Positions 33,869 to 43,586 are shown, numbered from the stretch's first letter. The stretch: 45,057 nt of DNA from Acidobacteriota bacterium (GCA_022826755.1 JAJDUG010000006.1:1-45057); one strand, 5' to 3'. A program made the numbers and translations. The notes: generated from the sequence alone by a model not told the origin.

Positions 33869-36800
33869 TTGGGCAACCAAGACAGAATTCCCGGGACCTC
33901 GCAGCCCGCGGCCGATCATTCGGTCCATGCGTCGTCCAATCCCGAGCCGGAAGCCGCCGCGCCGACGCCCCTGCAACAACCAACCTCCCAGCCGCTCTGC
34001 CTTTCCCTCGACCTGGAGATAAGCAGAAAAAACGGCCGTATTCGTGCCTTCGGCGCGGTGCGGTCGGATACCGGGCAAGGGTATACCGGCGGCGGTTCGG
34101 CATCGGAGCTGGCGAAGCTCGACGATCTGGCCGAGGGGGTGTCCTTCCTTCTGGGCCACAATCTGATCGACTTCGACCTGACACACCTGGCGGCGGCCCG
34201 GCCCGGCCTGCGGCTGCTCAAGCTGCCGGCGGTGGACACCCTGCGCCTCAGCCCGCTGGCCTTTCCCCGCCACCCCTATCATGGCCTCGTCAAGCATTAT
34301 CAGGACGGGGGTCTCAAGCGCGGGCGCGTGAACGACCCGGAGCTGGACTCACGGATTGCTCTGGAGGTGTTCAGGGACGAGCAGGCAGCCCTGAAGGAGA
34401 CGGAGCCGGACCTGCTCACGGCCTGGCACTGGCTGGGAACCCTGGAGGGTAATGTTCTGGATCGTGGTCTGGACGACTTCTTCTCGAAGCTTCGGGGTGT
34501 TCCAAGGCCTTCCGACGTCGGGGCTCGGTCGGCCATAGCCCGGCGACTCTCGGGTAAGGCCTGCGTGACTCAGGGGTGGGAGGTCCTGAGCAAGGCGAGA
34601 GACTGCGGCTGGGCGCTGGCCTACACGCTGGCATGGCTGTCGGTGGCGGGAGGCAACTCGGTCATGCCGCCCTGGGTGCGGCATCAGTTTCCCGAAGCAG
34701 GCCGCCTGGTGCGCCGGCTCAGAAACACGGCCTGCACCGATTCCGCCTGCGACTGGTGCCGGGAACACCACGATGCCCGCAAGGAGCTGAAGCGCTGGTT
34801 CGGCTTCGATGATTTTCGGCCCAAACCGGCAGACGAGAGCGGGCGCCCCCTGCAGCAGGCCATCGTGGAGGAGGCGATGGCGGGCAATCACCTTCTGGGC
34901 ATTCTGCCCACCGGTGCCGGCAAGTCTGTCTGCTACCAGCTTCCGGCCCTGTCCCGCTATTACAACACCGGCGCCCTGACGGTGGTGATCTCGCCCCTGG
35001 TTGCGCTGATGGCGGACCAGGTCGCGGGACTGGAGGCGCGTGGAATAGGCTCCTGCGTGACCGTCAACGGGCTCCTGTCCATGCCTGAAAGGGCAGAGGC
35101 CCTGGACCGGGTTCGCCTGGGGGACGCGGGCATCCTGCTCATCTCTCCGGAGCAACTCCGCTCCCGTTCCCTGCGCCGGGTGCTCAATCAGCGAGAGATC
35201 GGTGGCTGGGTGCTGGACGAGGCCCACTGCCTGTCGCGCTGGGGCCATGACTTCCGCCCCGATTATCGCTATGTGGGTCGCTTCATCCGGGAAAAGGCGG
35301 GTAGTGGTTCGGTGCCGCCGGTGTTGTGCCTGACCGCCACCGCCAAGCCCGACGTGACCAAGGACATCAAAGAACACTTTCGGGACAAGCTCGGGATCGA
35401 GCTGAAGGTTTTCGACGGCGGGGCCGACAGGCCCAACCTCACCTTCGAGGTGATTCCGACCTCGGGCGACCAGAAGTTCAGCGACATTCACCAGGTCCTG
35501 ACCTCCTATCTGCCGCCCGACACGCCCGGCGGGGCCATCGTCTACTGCGCCACCCGGCGGCAGAGCGAGGAAGTGGCCGAATTTCTGCAGGTGAAGGAGG
35601 TCGAGGCGGAGTATTTTCACGCGGGCCTGCAGCCGGAAAGCAAGAAGGAGGTGCAGCGGCGCTTCATCGACGGCGATCTGCGCGCCATCGCGGCCACAAA
35701 CGCCTTTGGCATGGGCATCGACAAGCCGGACGTGCGGCTGGTCATTCACGGCGACATTCCGGGGTCGCTGGAAAACTATCTCCAGGAGGCCGGCCGCGCC
35801 GGGCGTGACCGGGCATCGGCGCGTTGCGTGCTGTTGTACGCGCCGGAGGACGTGGAGCGCCAGTTCGGGATGTCGGCGCGCTCGCGGCTGACCCGGCGAG
35901 AGATCCACGCCATCCTCAGGGCACTGCGCAACCTGGACCGCAAGAAGCGATTGGGCGGCGAGGTGGTGGCCACCGCGGGCGAGATTCTGGGAGAGGACGA
36001 GGAAAAGGCATTCGAGCGGGACTCCGCCACCGACGATACCCGGGTGCGCACCGCCGTTGCCTGGCTGGAGGAGTCGGAGTTGCTGACCCGGGAGGAAAAC
36101 GCCGTCCAGGTGTTTCCCTCCTCGCTGCGGGTGAACTCGGTTAAGGAGGCCGGCAAGCGGCTGGAGCGAGCAGGTATCACGGACGACTACCGCCGCCAGT
36201 TGTTGCGCATTGCCCAGGTGTTGATTGAGTCCAACGCCGACGAGGGCATCAGCACCGATGAGCTGATGGAGAGTTCAGGATTGAGTCCCGAAGGTGTACG
36301 CGGCGCCTTGTATGACCTGGAGCGGTTGGGCATCGCCAGCAACGACACGGTTCTGACCGCGTTCGTTCACGCCGGCGTGGAGCGATCATCCAGTCGGCGT
36401 CTACAGGAATCAGCCCGCCTCGAGACCGCCTTGATCTCGCACATGCGTGAGGAGGCGCCGGACTTGGCCAAGGGAGACACCTCCTCCCTGCATCTGCGTA
36501 TTGCCTCCCAGGTGCTGCAAGACCAGGGATTGACCGATCCCCTGCCGGAGCGGCTCTGGCGCATCGTCCGCGGCATCGCCTATGACGGGCGTGGCGTGGA
36601 TGGGGCCGCCGGCAGCCTCACGGTGCGGAAACGGGACGCGGAGACCCTGCGGGTGACGCTGCGGCGCGAGTGGCAGAAGCTCGAAGAGACTGCCACGATC
36701 CGGCGACAGGCAGCCGGTCGCCTGCTGGATCATCTGTTGGACTGCCTGCCGCCGGGGATCCGCGGCACCGACCTGCTGGTCGAGACCACCCTCGGAAAAC

Positions 36801-39169
36801 TGACACGGGCCATCGAGTCCGACCTGATCTTGAGGAGCCGGGTCCAGCGGCCGGACAAGCTGTTGGATAGGGCGCTGATGTGGCTGCACGAGCAGGAGGT
36901 GATCCAGCTAAACAAGGGTCTGGCGGTGTTTCGTCCGGCCATGACCATTCACCTGCAACAGCGCGAGCGCCGCGGCTTCGCCAGGGCCGACTTCGAGCCC
37001 CTGGCGCTCCATTACACCGGACAGGTCCTGCAAATTCACGTGATGGCGGAGTTCGCCAAGCGCGGCCTGGAGGCCATGAGCGAGGCGCTGCGTCTGGCGA
37101 TGGACTATTTCACGCTTGAACAAAAGGTCTTTCTGGCCCGCTGGCTGCCCGAACGGGACAAGGAGATCGGACGCCAGACCACGCGTGAGTCATGGCATCG
37201 GATCGTCGAAAGCCTGAAGAACCCCGTCCAGCAACGCATCGTCGCCGACGACCGCGAGCAGACCAACCTACTGGTGCTGGCGGGCCCCGGCTCTGGCAAG
37301 ACGCGGGTGCTGGTGCATCGGGTCGCCTACCTGATACGCGTGCGTCGCGAGAGCCCTCGGGGCATCCTGGCCCTGGCCTACAACCGTCACGCGGCGGTCG
37401 ATATCCGGCGGCGCCTCCGGGATCTGATCGGAGAGGATGCGCGCGGCGTTACCGTGCTTACCTGCCACGCCCTGGCGATGCGGCTGGCCGGAGCCAGCTT
37501 CACCGGAAGGGCGGGTCGCCCCGACGACGAAGTGTTCCGGGAGGTGATCCGCCGCGCGGTGGACTTGCTGCACGGGAAGGACCTGCCTGCGGAGGAGGCG
37601 GACGAGAGGCGGGAACGCCTGCTGGCCGGCTTCCGTTGGATCCTGGTGGACGAGTACCAGGACATCGGGTCGGACCAGTATGAGCTGATCTCGGCCCTGG
37701 CCGGGCGAACGCTGGAGGACGAAGCCGGCAAGCTCACCCTGTTCGCGGTAGGCGACGACGACCAGAACATCTACGCCTTCAACGGCACCTCGGTGGAATT
37801 CATCCGCCGATTCGAGAAGGACTACGGTCCCAAGCCCATGTACCTGACCGCAAACTACCGTTCCACGCGCCACGTCGTGGAAGCGGCCAACGCCGTAATC
37901 GAGCCGGCGAGAGAGCGGATGAAGGCCGGTCATCCCATCCGGGTCGATCGGGCGCGCAGCAAGGCCCCCGCGGGCGGCGCCTGGGAAGAGCTCGATCCCG
38001 TTGCCCGGGGAAGGGTGCAGATCCTGCCGGCCGGAGGTGATCCCGTCTCTCAGGCGCGGGTTGTCATGGGTGAGCTCTTGCGTCTGTCCCGGCTGACATC
38101 CGATTGGGATTGGTCGCGTTGCGCCGTGATCGCGCGCGAGTGGGAGTACCTGGTCCCGGTGCGCGCCTTCTGCCAGGCGCAGGGCGTTCCGGTGCAGATG
38201 GGAAACGAGGAGATTCCGAGCTTCTGGCGCCTTCGGGAGACCCGGGCGCTGGTGGAATGGCTGCGAGGGCGGAATCCCCGCCTGGTCGATAGCGCCGCGT
38301 TGGAAGCGTGGGCCAAACGGCGCCCGTCCGATCCCTGGCACGATCTGCTGCGTCAGGCCATCGGGGAGCACAAGCTGGAAAGCGGCGGCGGGGAAGTCCC
38401 GGTGGATCACTTCATCGAATGGCTGGCGGAGTGGGGGCGGGACATCCGCCGTCGCCAGCAGGGCCTGCTGCTGCTGACCGGCCACCGGGCCAAGGGGCTC
38501 GAGTTCGACCACGTGGCCGTGCTCGACGGGGGCTGGGACCGCATCGGATCCGGTGAGGGCCCGGACGACCCTCGGCGTCTCTACTACGTGTCCATGACCC
38601 GCGCCCGCCAGACCCTGGCGCTGGCGCGGCTCCATCGACGTCACAGGTTTCAGGACGCATTGGCCCGGCATCCCTCGGTGATGCACCGCGAGCCTGTCGA
38701 GCTTCCCCCGGTTTCCGCGGCGATCGAAAACCATTACGTCCGGATCGGCCTTCAAGAGGTGGACCTTGGCTTCGCCGGACGTCGATGGGCGGGTGATCCG
38801 ATCCACCGGGCCATCGCCGCGCTGTCACCAGGAGATCCCCTGAAGGTACGCGTTGGGGAAAGGGGGCAATGGGAGTTGCTGAACCGTGTGGGGAGGGTGG
38901 TGGGACGACTCGCCAAGAGCTTCAGGCCGCCATCCCGGAAATCCTGCCGGTCAGCCGGAGTGTTGGCCATAGTCGGCTGGAGCCGCGAAGCCTCGGACCC
39001 GGACTACCGGGAGAGCATGAGATGCGATTCCTGGGAAGTGGTCGTCCCGGAACTGGTGTTCCAACCTGACGGAACCGAAGCCCGTGTGGGGGCGCCAGAC
39101 AGGCCTCGGATTACCTCTCGCGGCCCGGACCTGCCGGAGCTCTCGGCCGGGCCCCGAAGCAGCAGATAG
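33869..39169 (+). CDS. Giant fusion: DEDD-type exonuclease-like + RecQ helicase + UvrD/Rep helicase
   Basis: 1766 residues. An RNase H-like exonuclease region comes first: SLDLEIS near 46-52, LLGHNLIDFDL near 93-103, then RVNDPELDSRIALEVF. A RecQ-type SF2 helicase follows: Walker A LPTGAGKSVCYQLP near 345, DEAHCLSRWGHDFRPDY near 450, QEAGRAGRDRASARC near 637. The middle is partly winged-helix-like. Last is a UvrD/Rep-type SF1 helicase: AGPGSGKTRVLVHRV near 1137, ILVDEYQD near 1255, DDDQNIYAFNG, LTANYRSTRHVVEAANAV, HRAKGLEFDHVAV and YYVSMTRARQTLALARL. All ATPase motifs look intact, implying processive unwinding from two motors plus nuclease trimming in repair, recombination or defence (inference). 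TTG at 33869 is the only plausible start in frame before long coding sequence and is uncertain. The gene stands alone between repeats and the convergent reductases. Confidence 0.88.
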   Translation: MGNQDRIPGTSQPAADHSVHASSNPEPEAAAPTPLQQPTSQPLCLSLDLEISRKNGRIRAFGAVRSDTGQGYTGGGSASELAKLDDLAEGVSFLLGHNLIDFDLTHLAAARPGLRLLKLPAVDTLRLSPLAFPRHPYHGLVKHYQDGGLKRGRVNDPELDSRIALEVFRDEQAALKETEPDLLTAWHWLGTLEGNVLDRGLDDFFSKLRGVPRPSDVGARSAIARRLSGKACVTQGWEVLSKARDCGWALAYTLAWLSVAGGNSVMPPWVRHQFPEAGRLVRRLRNTACTDSACDWCREHHDARKELKRWFGFDDFRPKPADESGRPLQQAIVEEAMAGNHLLGILPTGAGKSVCYQLPALSRYYNTGALTVVISPLVALMADQVAGLEARGIGSCVTVNGLLSMPERAEALDRVRLGDAGILLISPEQLRSRSLRRVLNQREIGGWVLDEAHCLSRWGHDFRPDYRYVGRFIREKAGSGSVPPVLCLTATAKPDVTKDIKEHFRDKLGIELKVFDGGADRPNLTFEVIPTSGDQKFSDIHQVLTSYLPPDTPGGAIVYCATRRQSEEVAEFLQVKEVEAEYFHAGLQPESKKEVQRRFIDGDLRAIAATNAFGMGIDKPDVRLVIHGDIPGSLENYLQEAGRAGRDRASARCVLLYAPEDVERQFGMSARSRLTRREIHAILRALRNLDRKKRLGGEVVATAGEILGEDEEKAFERDSATDDTRVRTAVAWLEESELLTREENAVQVFPSSLRVNSVKEAGKRLERAGITDDYRRQLLRIAQVLIESNADEGISTDELMESSGLSPEGVRGALYDLERLGIASNDTVLTAFVHAGVERSSSRRLQESARLETALISHMREEAPDLAKGDTSSLHLRIASQVLQDQGLTDPLPERLWRIVRGIAYDGRGVDGAAGSLTVRKRDAETLRVTLRREWQKLEETATIRRQAAGRLLDHLLDCLPPGIRGTDLLVETTLGKLTRAIESDLILRSRVQRPDKLLDRALMWLHEQEVIQLNKGLAVFRPAMTIHLQQRERRGFARADFEPLALHYTGQVLQIHVMAEFAKRGLEAMSEALRLAMDYFTLEQKVFLARWLPERDKEIGRQTTRESWHRIVESLKNPVQQRIVADDREQTNLLVLAGPGSGKTRVLVHRVAYLIRVRRESPRGILALAYNRHAAVDIRRRLRDLIGEDARGVTVLTCHALAMRLAGASFTGRAGRPDDEVFREVIRRAVDLLHGKDLPAEEADERRERLLAGFRWILVDEYQDIGSDQYELISALAGRTLEDEAGKLTLFAVGDDDQNIYAFNGTSVEFIRRFEKDYGPKPMYLTANYRSTRHVVEAANAVIEPARERMKAGHPIRVDRARSKAPAGGAWEELDPVARGRVQILPAGGDPVSQARVVMGELLRLSRLTSDWDWSRCAVIAREWEYLVPVRAFCQAQGVPVQMGNEEIPSFWRLRETRALVEWLRGRNPRLVDSAALEAWAKRRPSDPWHDLLRQAIGEHKLESGGGEVPVDHFIEWLAEWGRDIRRRQQGLLLLTGHRAKGLEFDHVAVLDGGWDRIGSGEGPDDPRRLYYVSMTRARQTLALARLHRRHRFQDALARHPSVMHREPVELPPVSAAIENHYVRIGLQEVDLGFAGRRWAGDPIHRAIAALSPGDPLKVRVGERGQWELLNRVGRVVGRLAKSFRPPSRKSCRSAGVLAIVGWSREASDPDYRESMRCDSWEVVVPELVFQPDGTEARVGAPDRPRITSRGPDLPELSAGPRSSR

Positions 39170-39179
39170 CCTCCGCTCC

Positions 39180-40322
39180 TCAAGCCTTGGCTTCGGCCAT
39201 CAGTTCGTTGTAGGTGTCGGAGACGGCCTTGAGCCGCTTGAGGGCCTCGTCGGGCAGGGTGAGTTGGGTGCCCTTGAAGTTGTCCTCGACGTGCTCGGGT
39301 TTTTCTCCTCCGGAGAGGGCGCTGGTCACCTCGGGGTGAGAGAGCACCCAGGCCACGCACACCTGGGGGCGGCTGACTCCCAGTTCTTCGGCGACCCGGT
39401 CCAGTTCCTCGACCACGCCCACCAGGGGAGATCCCTCCTCGGGCTCTCTGCCCGGCACCAGTCTGCCTTCGCCCAGAGGACTGAAGGCCATCAGCCCCAG
39501 GTTGCCCTTGCGAATCAGCGGGAACAGCTCCTGGGTCATGAAGTCCCGGCGGGCGCCCGACACGATGTTGTAGTAGTCCTCCAGGCCGGCAATGCGGGAT
39601 TTCCCGGACCGGTCCGGCCTCATCCCGATCTCGATCAGCTCGTCCACCTGTTTGGCCAGGTGGTTGGAAACCCCCCAGTAACGGATCTTGCCGGCCTGGA
39701 CCAGGCTTTCCATGGTGTCGGCGATCATCTCCATGTGCTCCAGGGTCGCGGTGCCGGGAGGCGGCTCCGGACGTTCGGAGGACGGAGTCATCCCGTCGGG
39801 ACCGTGCAGCAGGTAGATGTCGATGTAGTCGGTGTTCAGGCGTTTGAGGCTGGCTTCGCACTTCTGGGTCAGGATCTCCCTGGTGAAGACCAGGGGCTTC
39901 TCACCGGCGGGATGCGGCGAGCCCTTGGTGGCGATCACCACTTCGCTGCGCCGTCCGGCGACGCCGTGCCCCAATGCGGTCTCGGACCCTCCCATGCCGT
40001 ATCCTTCGGCCGAGTCGAAGAAGTTGATGCCGATGTCGATGCAGTGCCGGATCAGCTTGTGAGCCTCGGCGTCCCCGCCCTCGCGGCTGAGGTGGCGCCG
40101 GAAGGCCGTGCCCTGGCAGTGCCTGGAGACCCAGAGATCGGTGTGGCCGAACTGCACCAGGTGCGAGGGACGGCTGGGGGTTTCGGGCGGCGGTGGCGCC
40201 TGCCGGCAACCGGACAACGGGGCCAGCACCATCGAGCCGGCAGCCGCTCCGCAGGCCTTGAGGAAGGTCCTGCGATCGGTCGAACTGCCGACGGCGTGGG
40301 AAGACAGGGGACGTAGGGACAT
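39180..40322 (-). CDS. Tat-exported aldo/keto reductase, copy 1
   Basis: 380 residues. The N-terminus has a twin-arginine signal, DRRTFLKACGAAAGSMVLAP, ending LSGC, so the protein is probably folded in the cytoplasm, exported by Tat and possibly lipid-anchored. The aldo/keto reductase tetrad is visible: D and Y in FFDSAEGYGMGGSE, K in VVIATKGSPH and H in IYLLHGPDG. Substrate unknown; these enzymes need a nicotinamide cofactor, which is odd for an exported protein. A good AGAAAGG ribosome site precedes the ATG at 40322. It is nearly the twin of the next gene (40389-41528) and its stop is 11 bases from the convergent helicase gene. Confidence 0.87.
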   Translation of the reverse strand: MSLRPLSSHAVGSSTDRRTFLKACGAAAGSMVLAPLSGCRQAPPPPETPSRPSHLVQFGHTDLWVSRHCQGTAFRRHLSREGGDAEAHKLIRHCIDIGINFFDSAEGYGMGGSETALGHGVAGRRSEVVIATKGSPHPAGEKPLVFTREILTQKCEASLKRLNTDYIDIYLLHGPDGMTPSSERPEPPPGTATLEHMEMIADTMESLVQAGKIRYWGVSNHLAKQVDELIEIGMRPDRSGKSRIAGLEDYYNIVSGARRDFMTQELFPLIRKGNLGLMAFSPLGEGRLVPGREPEEGSPLVGVVEELDRVAEELGVSRPQVCVAWVLSHPEVTSALSGGEKPEHVEDNFKGTQLTLPDEALKRLKAVSDTYNELMAEAKA

Positions 40323-40388
40323 GGTGATTTACCTTTCTGGAATGGTTGTATGCGGTTGCGGCCAAGCCTGTTGCCGGGGTCGAGACCC

Positions 40389-41528
40389 TCAGCTCTTGGC
40401 TTTGGCCGTCAGCTCGTTGTAGGTGTCGGAGGCGGCCTTGAGCCGCTTCAGGGCCTCTTCCGGCAGGGTGAGTTGGGTGCCCTTGAAGTTGTCCTCCACG
40501 TGCTCGGGCTTTTCTCCTCCGGACAGGGCGCTGGTCACCTCGGGGTGAGAGAGCACCCAGGCCACGCACACTTGGGGGCGGCTGACTCCCAGCTCTTTCG
40601 CGACCCGGTCCAGTTCCTCGATCACGCCCACCAGGGGAGACCCCTCCTTGACCATTCGGCCCGGCACCAGTCTGCCTTCGCCCAGAGGGCTGAAGGCCAT
40701 CAGTCCCAGGTTGCCCTTGCGAATCAGCGGAAACAACTGCTCGCTCATGAAGTCTCGGCGGGCGCCGGACACGATGTTGTAGTAGTCCTGCAGGCCGGCG
40801 AGGCGGGACTTGCCGGACCTGTCATCCCTCATTCCGATCTCGATCAGTTCGTCCACCTGTCTGGGCAGGTGGTTGGACACTCCCCAGTAGCGGATCTTGC
40901 CGGACTGAACCAGGCTGTCCATGATGTCGGCAATCTCCTCCATGTGTTTCAGCGTCGGGGTGTCGTGAGGCGGAGAGAATTGCTCTTCGGAGGGAGTGAG
41001 CTTGTCGGCGCCGTGCAGCGAATAAATATCGATGTAATCGGTTTTCAGGCGTTTGAGACTGGCTTCGCATTTTTGGGTCAGGATCTCCCTGGTGAAGACC
41101 AGGGGCTTCCCGTCGGCCCCGCTTTGAGCGGCCTTGGTGGAGATCACCACCTCGCTCCTCCGTCCGGCGACGCCGTGTCCCAATGCGGTCTCGGATCCTC
41201 CGTGGCCGTAGGCTTCGGCGGAGTCGAAGAAGTTGATGCCGATGTCGATACAATGCCGGATCAGCTTGTGAGCCTCGGCATCCCCGCCCTCGCGGCTGAG
41301 ATGGCTCCGGAAGGCCGTGCCCTGGCAGTGCCTGGAGACGTAGAGGTCGGTGTGGCCGAACTGCACCAGGTGGGCGGGGCGGCTGACGGGTTCCGGCGGC
41401 GGGGCCTGCCGGCAGCCGGAAAGCGGAACCAGCACCATCGAGCCCGCGGCCGCCCCGCAGGCCTTGAGGAAGGTCCTGCGATCGGTCGGTTGGTCGATGC
41501 GATGGGAAGACAGCGGAGGTTGGGACAT
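40389..41528 (-). CDS. Tat-exported aldo/keto reductase, copy 2
   Basis: 379 residues, closely similar along its length to copy 1, with the same twin-arginine signal (DRRTFLKACGAAAGSMVLVP, then LSGC). The tetrad is conserved: DSAEAYGHGGSE, VVISTKAAQ and IYSLHGADK. Differences concentrate around GSPHPAGEKP against AAQSGADGKP and the EEPEEGS/MVKEGS loops, which may alter substrate choice. Even the leader sequences upstream of the two ATG codons match (TTTCTGRAATGGTT on the plus strand), so the duplication included the regulatory leader. The genes run co-directionally with a 66-base gap. A possible promoter is at 41699-41727. Confidence 0.87.
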   Translation of the reverse strand: MSQPPLSSHRIDQPTDRRTFLKACGAAAGSMVLVPLSGCRQAPPPEPVSRPAHLVQFGHTDLYVSRHCQGTAFRSHLSREGGDAEAHKLIRHCIDIGINFFDSAEAYGHGGSETALGHGVAGRRSEVVISTKAAQSGADGKPLVFTREILTQKCEASLKRLKTDYIDIYSLHGADKLTPSEEQFSPPHDTPTLKHMEEIADIMDSLVQSGKIRYWGVSNHLPRQVDELIEIGMRDDRSGKSRLAGLQDYYNIVSGARRDFMSEQLFPLIRKGNLGLMAFSPLGEGRLVPGRMVKEGSPLVGVIEELDRVAKELGVSRPQVCVAWVLSHPEVTSALSGGEKPEHVEDNFKGTQLTLPEEALKRLKAASDTYNELTAKAKS

Positions 41529-41698
41529 TGAGGGCTACCTTTCTGAAATGGTTTTATTGCGATTGCGGCGAAGCCTGTTGCCGGATGCGAAACCCTGACC
41601 GGCCGGGCAAAGGTCAGCCGGCCGTTGGATGGGAACACCCCGGAAAAGCGGGTTTTCGGCGGCCCGGCCCTTGGATGGGCGCCTGACCGGGAGCCCCT

Positions 41699-41727
41699 AA
41701 AATCCTTCAGGCGGGACGGGTTGTCAA
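41699..41727 (-). promoter_or_regulatory. Possible promoter of the aldo/keto reductase pair
   Basis: On the minus strand a perfect TTGACA (41722-41727), 17-bp spacer, and GATTTT as a poor -10. The leader to the ATG at 41528 would be about 165 bases. Divergent from the NRAMP-like promoter. Confidence 0.4.
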
Positions 41728-41835
41728 GTCTTTTCAGGGAGTCGAGAGCCGGTCGGGTCCGTCGCGGGTTTGCCGGGTTGGCCGGCCCCCGCCTTCCAGG
41801 CGCCGTTCGGGTCCTCGGACTTGCGGGCCAATGGC

Positions 41836-41864
41836 TTGACAGGTGGGAAGCCCCCCGATATTCT
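41836..41864 (+). promoter_or_regulatory. Promoter of the NRAMP-like transporter
   Basis: TTGACA, 17-bp spacer, TATTCT, with the start near 41871 and a 54-base leader. Both hexamers and spacing equal those of the DUF5752-treT promoter. Confidence 0.72.
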
Positions 41865-41924
41865 CCGGGTCTTGTTCAGCAATCTTCCGCCGATTTCGGA
41901 CCCCCTTTCCGCGAGGACCCCGCA

Positions 41925-43586
41925 ATGAATACCGCCGCCCCGCCTGCCCCACGTTCGGAAGAGCAGACCCTCCTCGAGGCCCAGGGGAAAGGCGGGCTTG
42001 CGCTGGTGCTGGCCTACTTCAAGCTTTCGGGGCCGGGTTGGCTGCAGAGCGCCCTGACCCTGGGCGGCGGCTCCTTGAGCAGCAGCCTCTACCTGGGCGT
42101 GCTGGCCGGCTACTCCCTGCTCTGGCTGCAGCCGCTGGCCATGGTGCTGGGCATCGTGATGCTGAGCGCCATCGGATATGTCACCACCTCCACCGGCGCT
42201 TCTCCCTTCCAGGCCGTCAACCGGCAGGTCAACCCCGTGCTGGGATGGGGCTGGGCGCTGGCCTCGCTGCTGGCCAGCCTGGTGTGGTCGATGCCCCAGT
42301 ACTCCCTGGCGACGGCGGTGGTGCAGCAGAACCTGCTTCCGGGGGTGGTGGAAGGATGGCCGGGCAAGGCCCTGGTGGTGCTCTTGATCCTGGGGGTTTC
42401 GACGGCCGCCACCTGGAGCTACGGGCGCGGCCGCATGGGAGTCAAGTTCTACGAGGTCATTCTCAAGATCGCGGTGGCCCTGATCGTGGCCTGCTTCATC
42501 GCGGTGGTGATCACCCTGAGCCTCTCTTCCCAGGGATTGCCCTGGCAGTCTCTGTGGAAGGGTTTCATCCCCAATCCGCAATCGCTTCTCAGTCCCTCGG
42601 AACAGTACCTGCCGCTGCTTCAGGCCGTGAACGAGGCCCATCGCTCCTACTGGAGCGACCTCATCGTGCAGAAGCAGACCGACGTGCTGGTCAGCGCCGC
42701 GGCCACGGCCGTGGGCATCAACATGACCTTCCTCTTTCCCTATACGCTGCTCAGGCGCAAGTGGGGCAAGGCCTTTCGCGGATTTGTGATCTTCGATCTG
42801 GGCAGCGGCATGCTGATCCCCTTCGTGATCGCCACCAGTTGCGTGGTCATCGCCGCCGCCACCCAGTTCCACGTCCAGCCGCAGCCGGGTCTGGGACCGG
42901 AGACGGCCGAGCAGCGGATGGCCGCCGCCTCGCCCATTCAGCAGAGGGAGTTCCAGCAATTGTTGCAGGGGCGAGCGGCCGCCGGTGAATCCGTGGCGCC
43001 GGCGGAAACCATGGCCTTCTCCCCGGCCGAGAGAAAGCTGGCAGCGACGCTGGTGACCCGGGACGCCTTCGACCTGGCCGACTCGCTGCAGCCGCTGAGC
43101 GGACGATCCTTCGCCAACCTGGTCTTCGGGCTGGGGGTGCTGGGCATGGCCCTCTCGACCATTACGCTGCTGATGCTGGCCTCCGGGCTGGTGATCTGCG
43201 AGATGTTCAACCTCCCCGCCACCGGCTGGACCTACCGGCTGGCCACCCTGACCGCGGCCACCGGGGCCCTGGGACCCTTTGTCTGGAGCAAGGCCGCCTT
43301 CTGGCTGGCCATCCCCACCTCGGTATTCGGCTTCATCCTGCTGCCGCTGGCCTACCTGACCTTCCTGCTACTGATGAACCAGCGGAAGGTGCTGGGGCCG
43401 GAAATGCCCCGGGGTGCGAGCCGCTGGACCTGGAACAGCCTCATGACCCTGGCGACCGCGGTCGCCGGTTGCGGCAGCCTGATCATGGTGTGGAAAAAAG
43501 GCGGGCCCTGGGGGCTGGCGGCGGTGGGGCTGGTTGCTGCCGCGGCGCTCTGGTTCCACCTGCGGCGGACACGATTTTCCAAGTGA
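41925..43586 (+). CDS. Divergent NRAMP-like (SLC11-related) membrane transporter
   Basis: 553 residues with about eleven predicted membrane helices and a hydrophilic insert near residues 310-380. The first helix, KLSGPGWLQSALTLGGGSLS, aligns with the NRAMP helix 1 GPGxxxxxxxxDPGN, but the metal-binding DPGN is GGGS here. The helix 6 region, GINMTFLFPYTLLRRKWGKA, lacks the usual MPH metal ligands. It may therefore carry another ion or solute, or bind metal differently. The upstream frame is open from 41625, but ATG 41925 has GAGG 7-8 bases before it, follows the promoter at 41836, and begins a normal polar N-terminus before helix 1. The gene is single, divergent from the reductases. Confidence 0.78.
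   Translation: MNTAAPPAPRSEEQTLLEAQGKGGLALVLAYFKLSGPGWLQSALTLGGGSLSSSLYLGVLAGYSLLWLQPLAMVLGIVMLSAIGYVTTSTGASPFQAVNRQVNPVLGWGWALASLLASLVWSMPQYSLATAVVQQNLLPGVVEGWPGKALVVLLILGVSTAATWSYGRGRMGVKFYEVILKIAVALIVACFIAVVITLSLSSQGLPWQSLWKGFIPNPQSLLSPSEQYLPLLQAVNEAHRSYWSDLIVQKQTDVLVSAAATAVGINMTFLFPYTLLRRKWGKAFRGFVIFDLGSGMLIPFVIATSCVVIAAATQFHVQPQPGLGPETAEQRMAAASPIQQREFQQLLQGRAAAGESVAPAETMAFSPAERKLAATLVTRDAFDLADSLQPLSGRSFANLVFGLGVLGMALSTITLLMLASGLVICEMFNLPATGWTYRLATLTAATGALGPFVWSKAAFWLAIPTSVFGFILLPLAYLTFLLLMNQRKVLGPEMPRGASRWTWNSLMTLATAVAGCGSLIMVWKKGGPWGLAAVGLVAAAALWFHLRRTRFSK

Noticed and set aside
34349-38806. Two frames of over 500 codons antisense to the helicase
   Set aside because: Shadows of the helicase, whose motifs on the plus strand are unambiguous.
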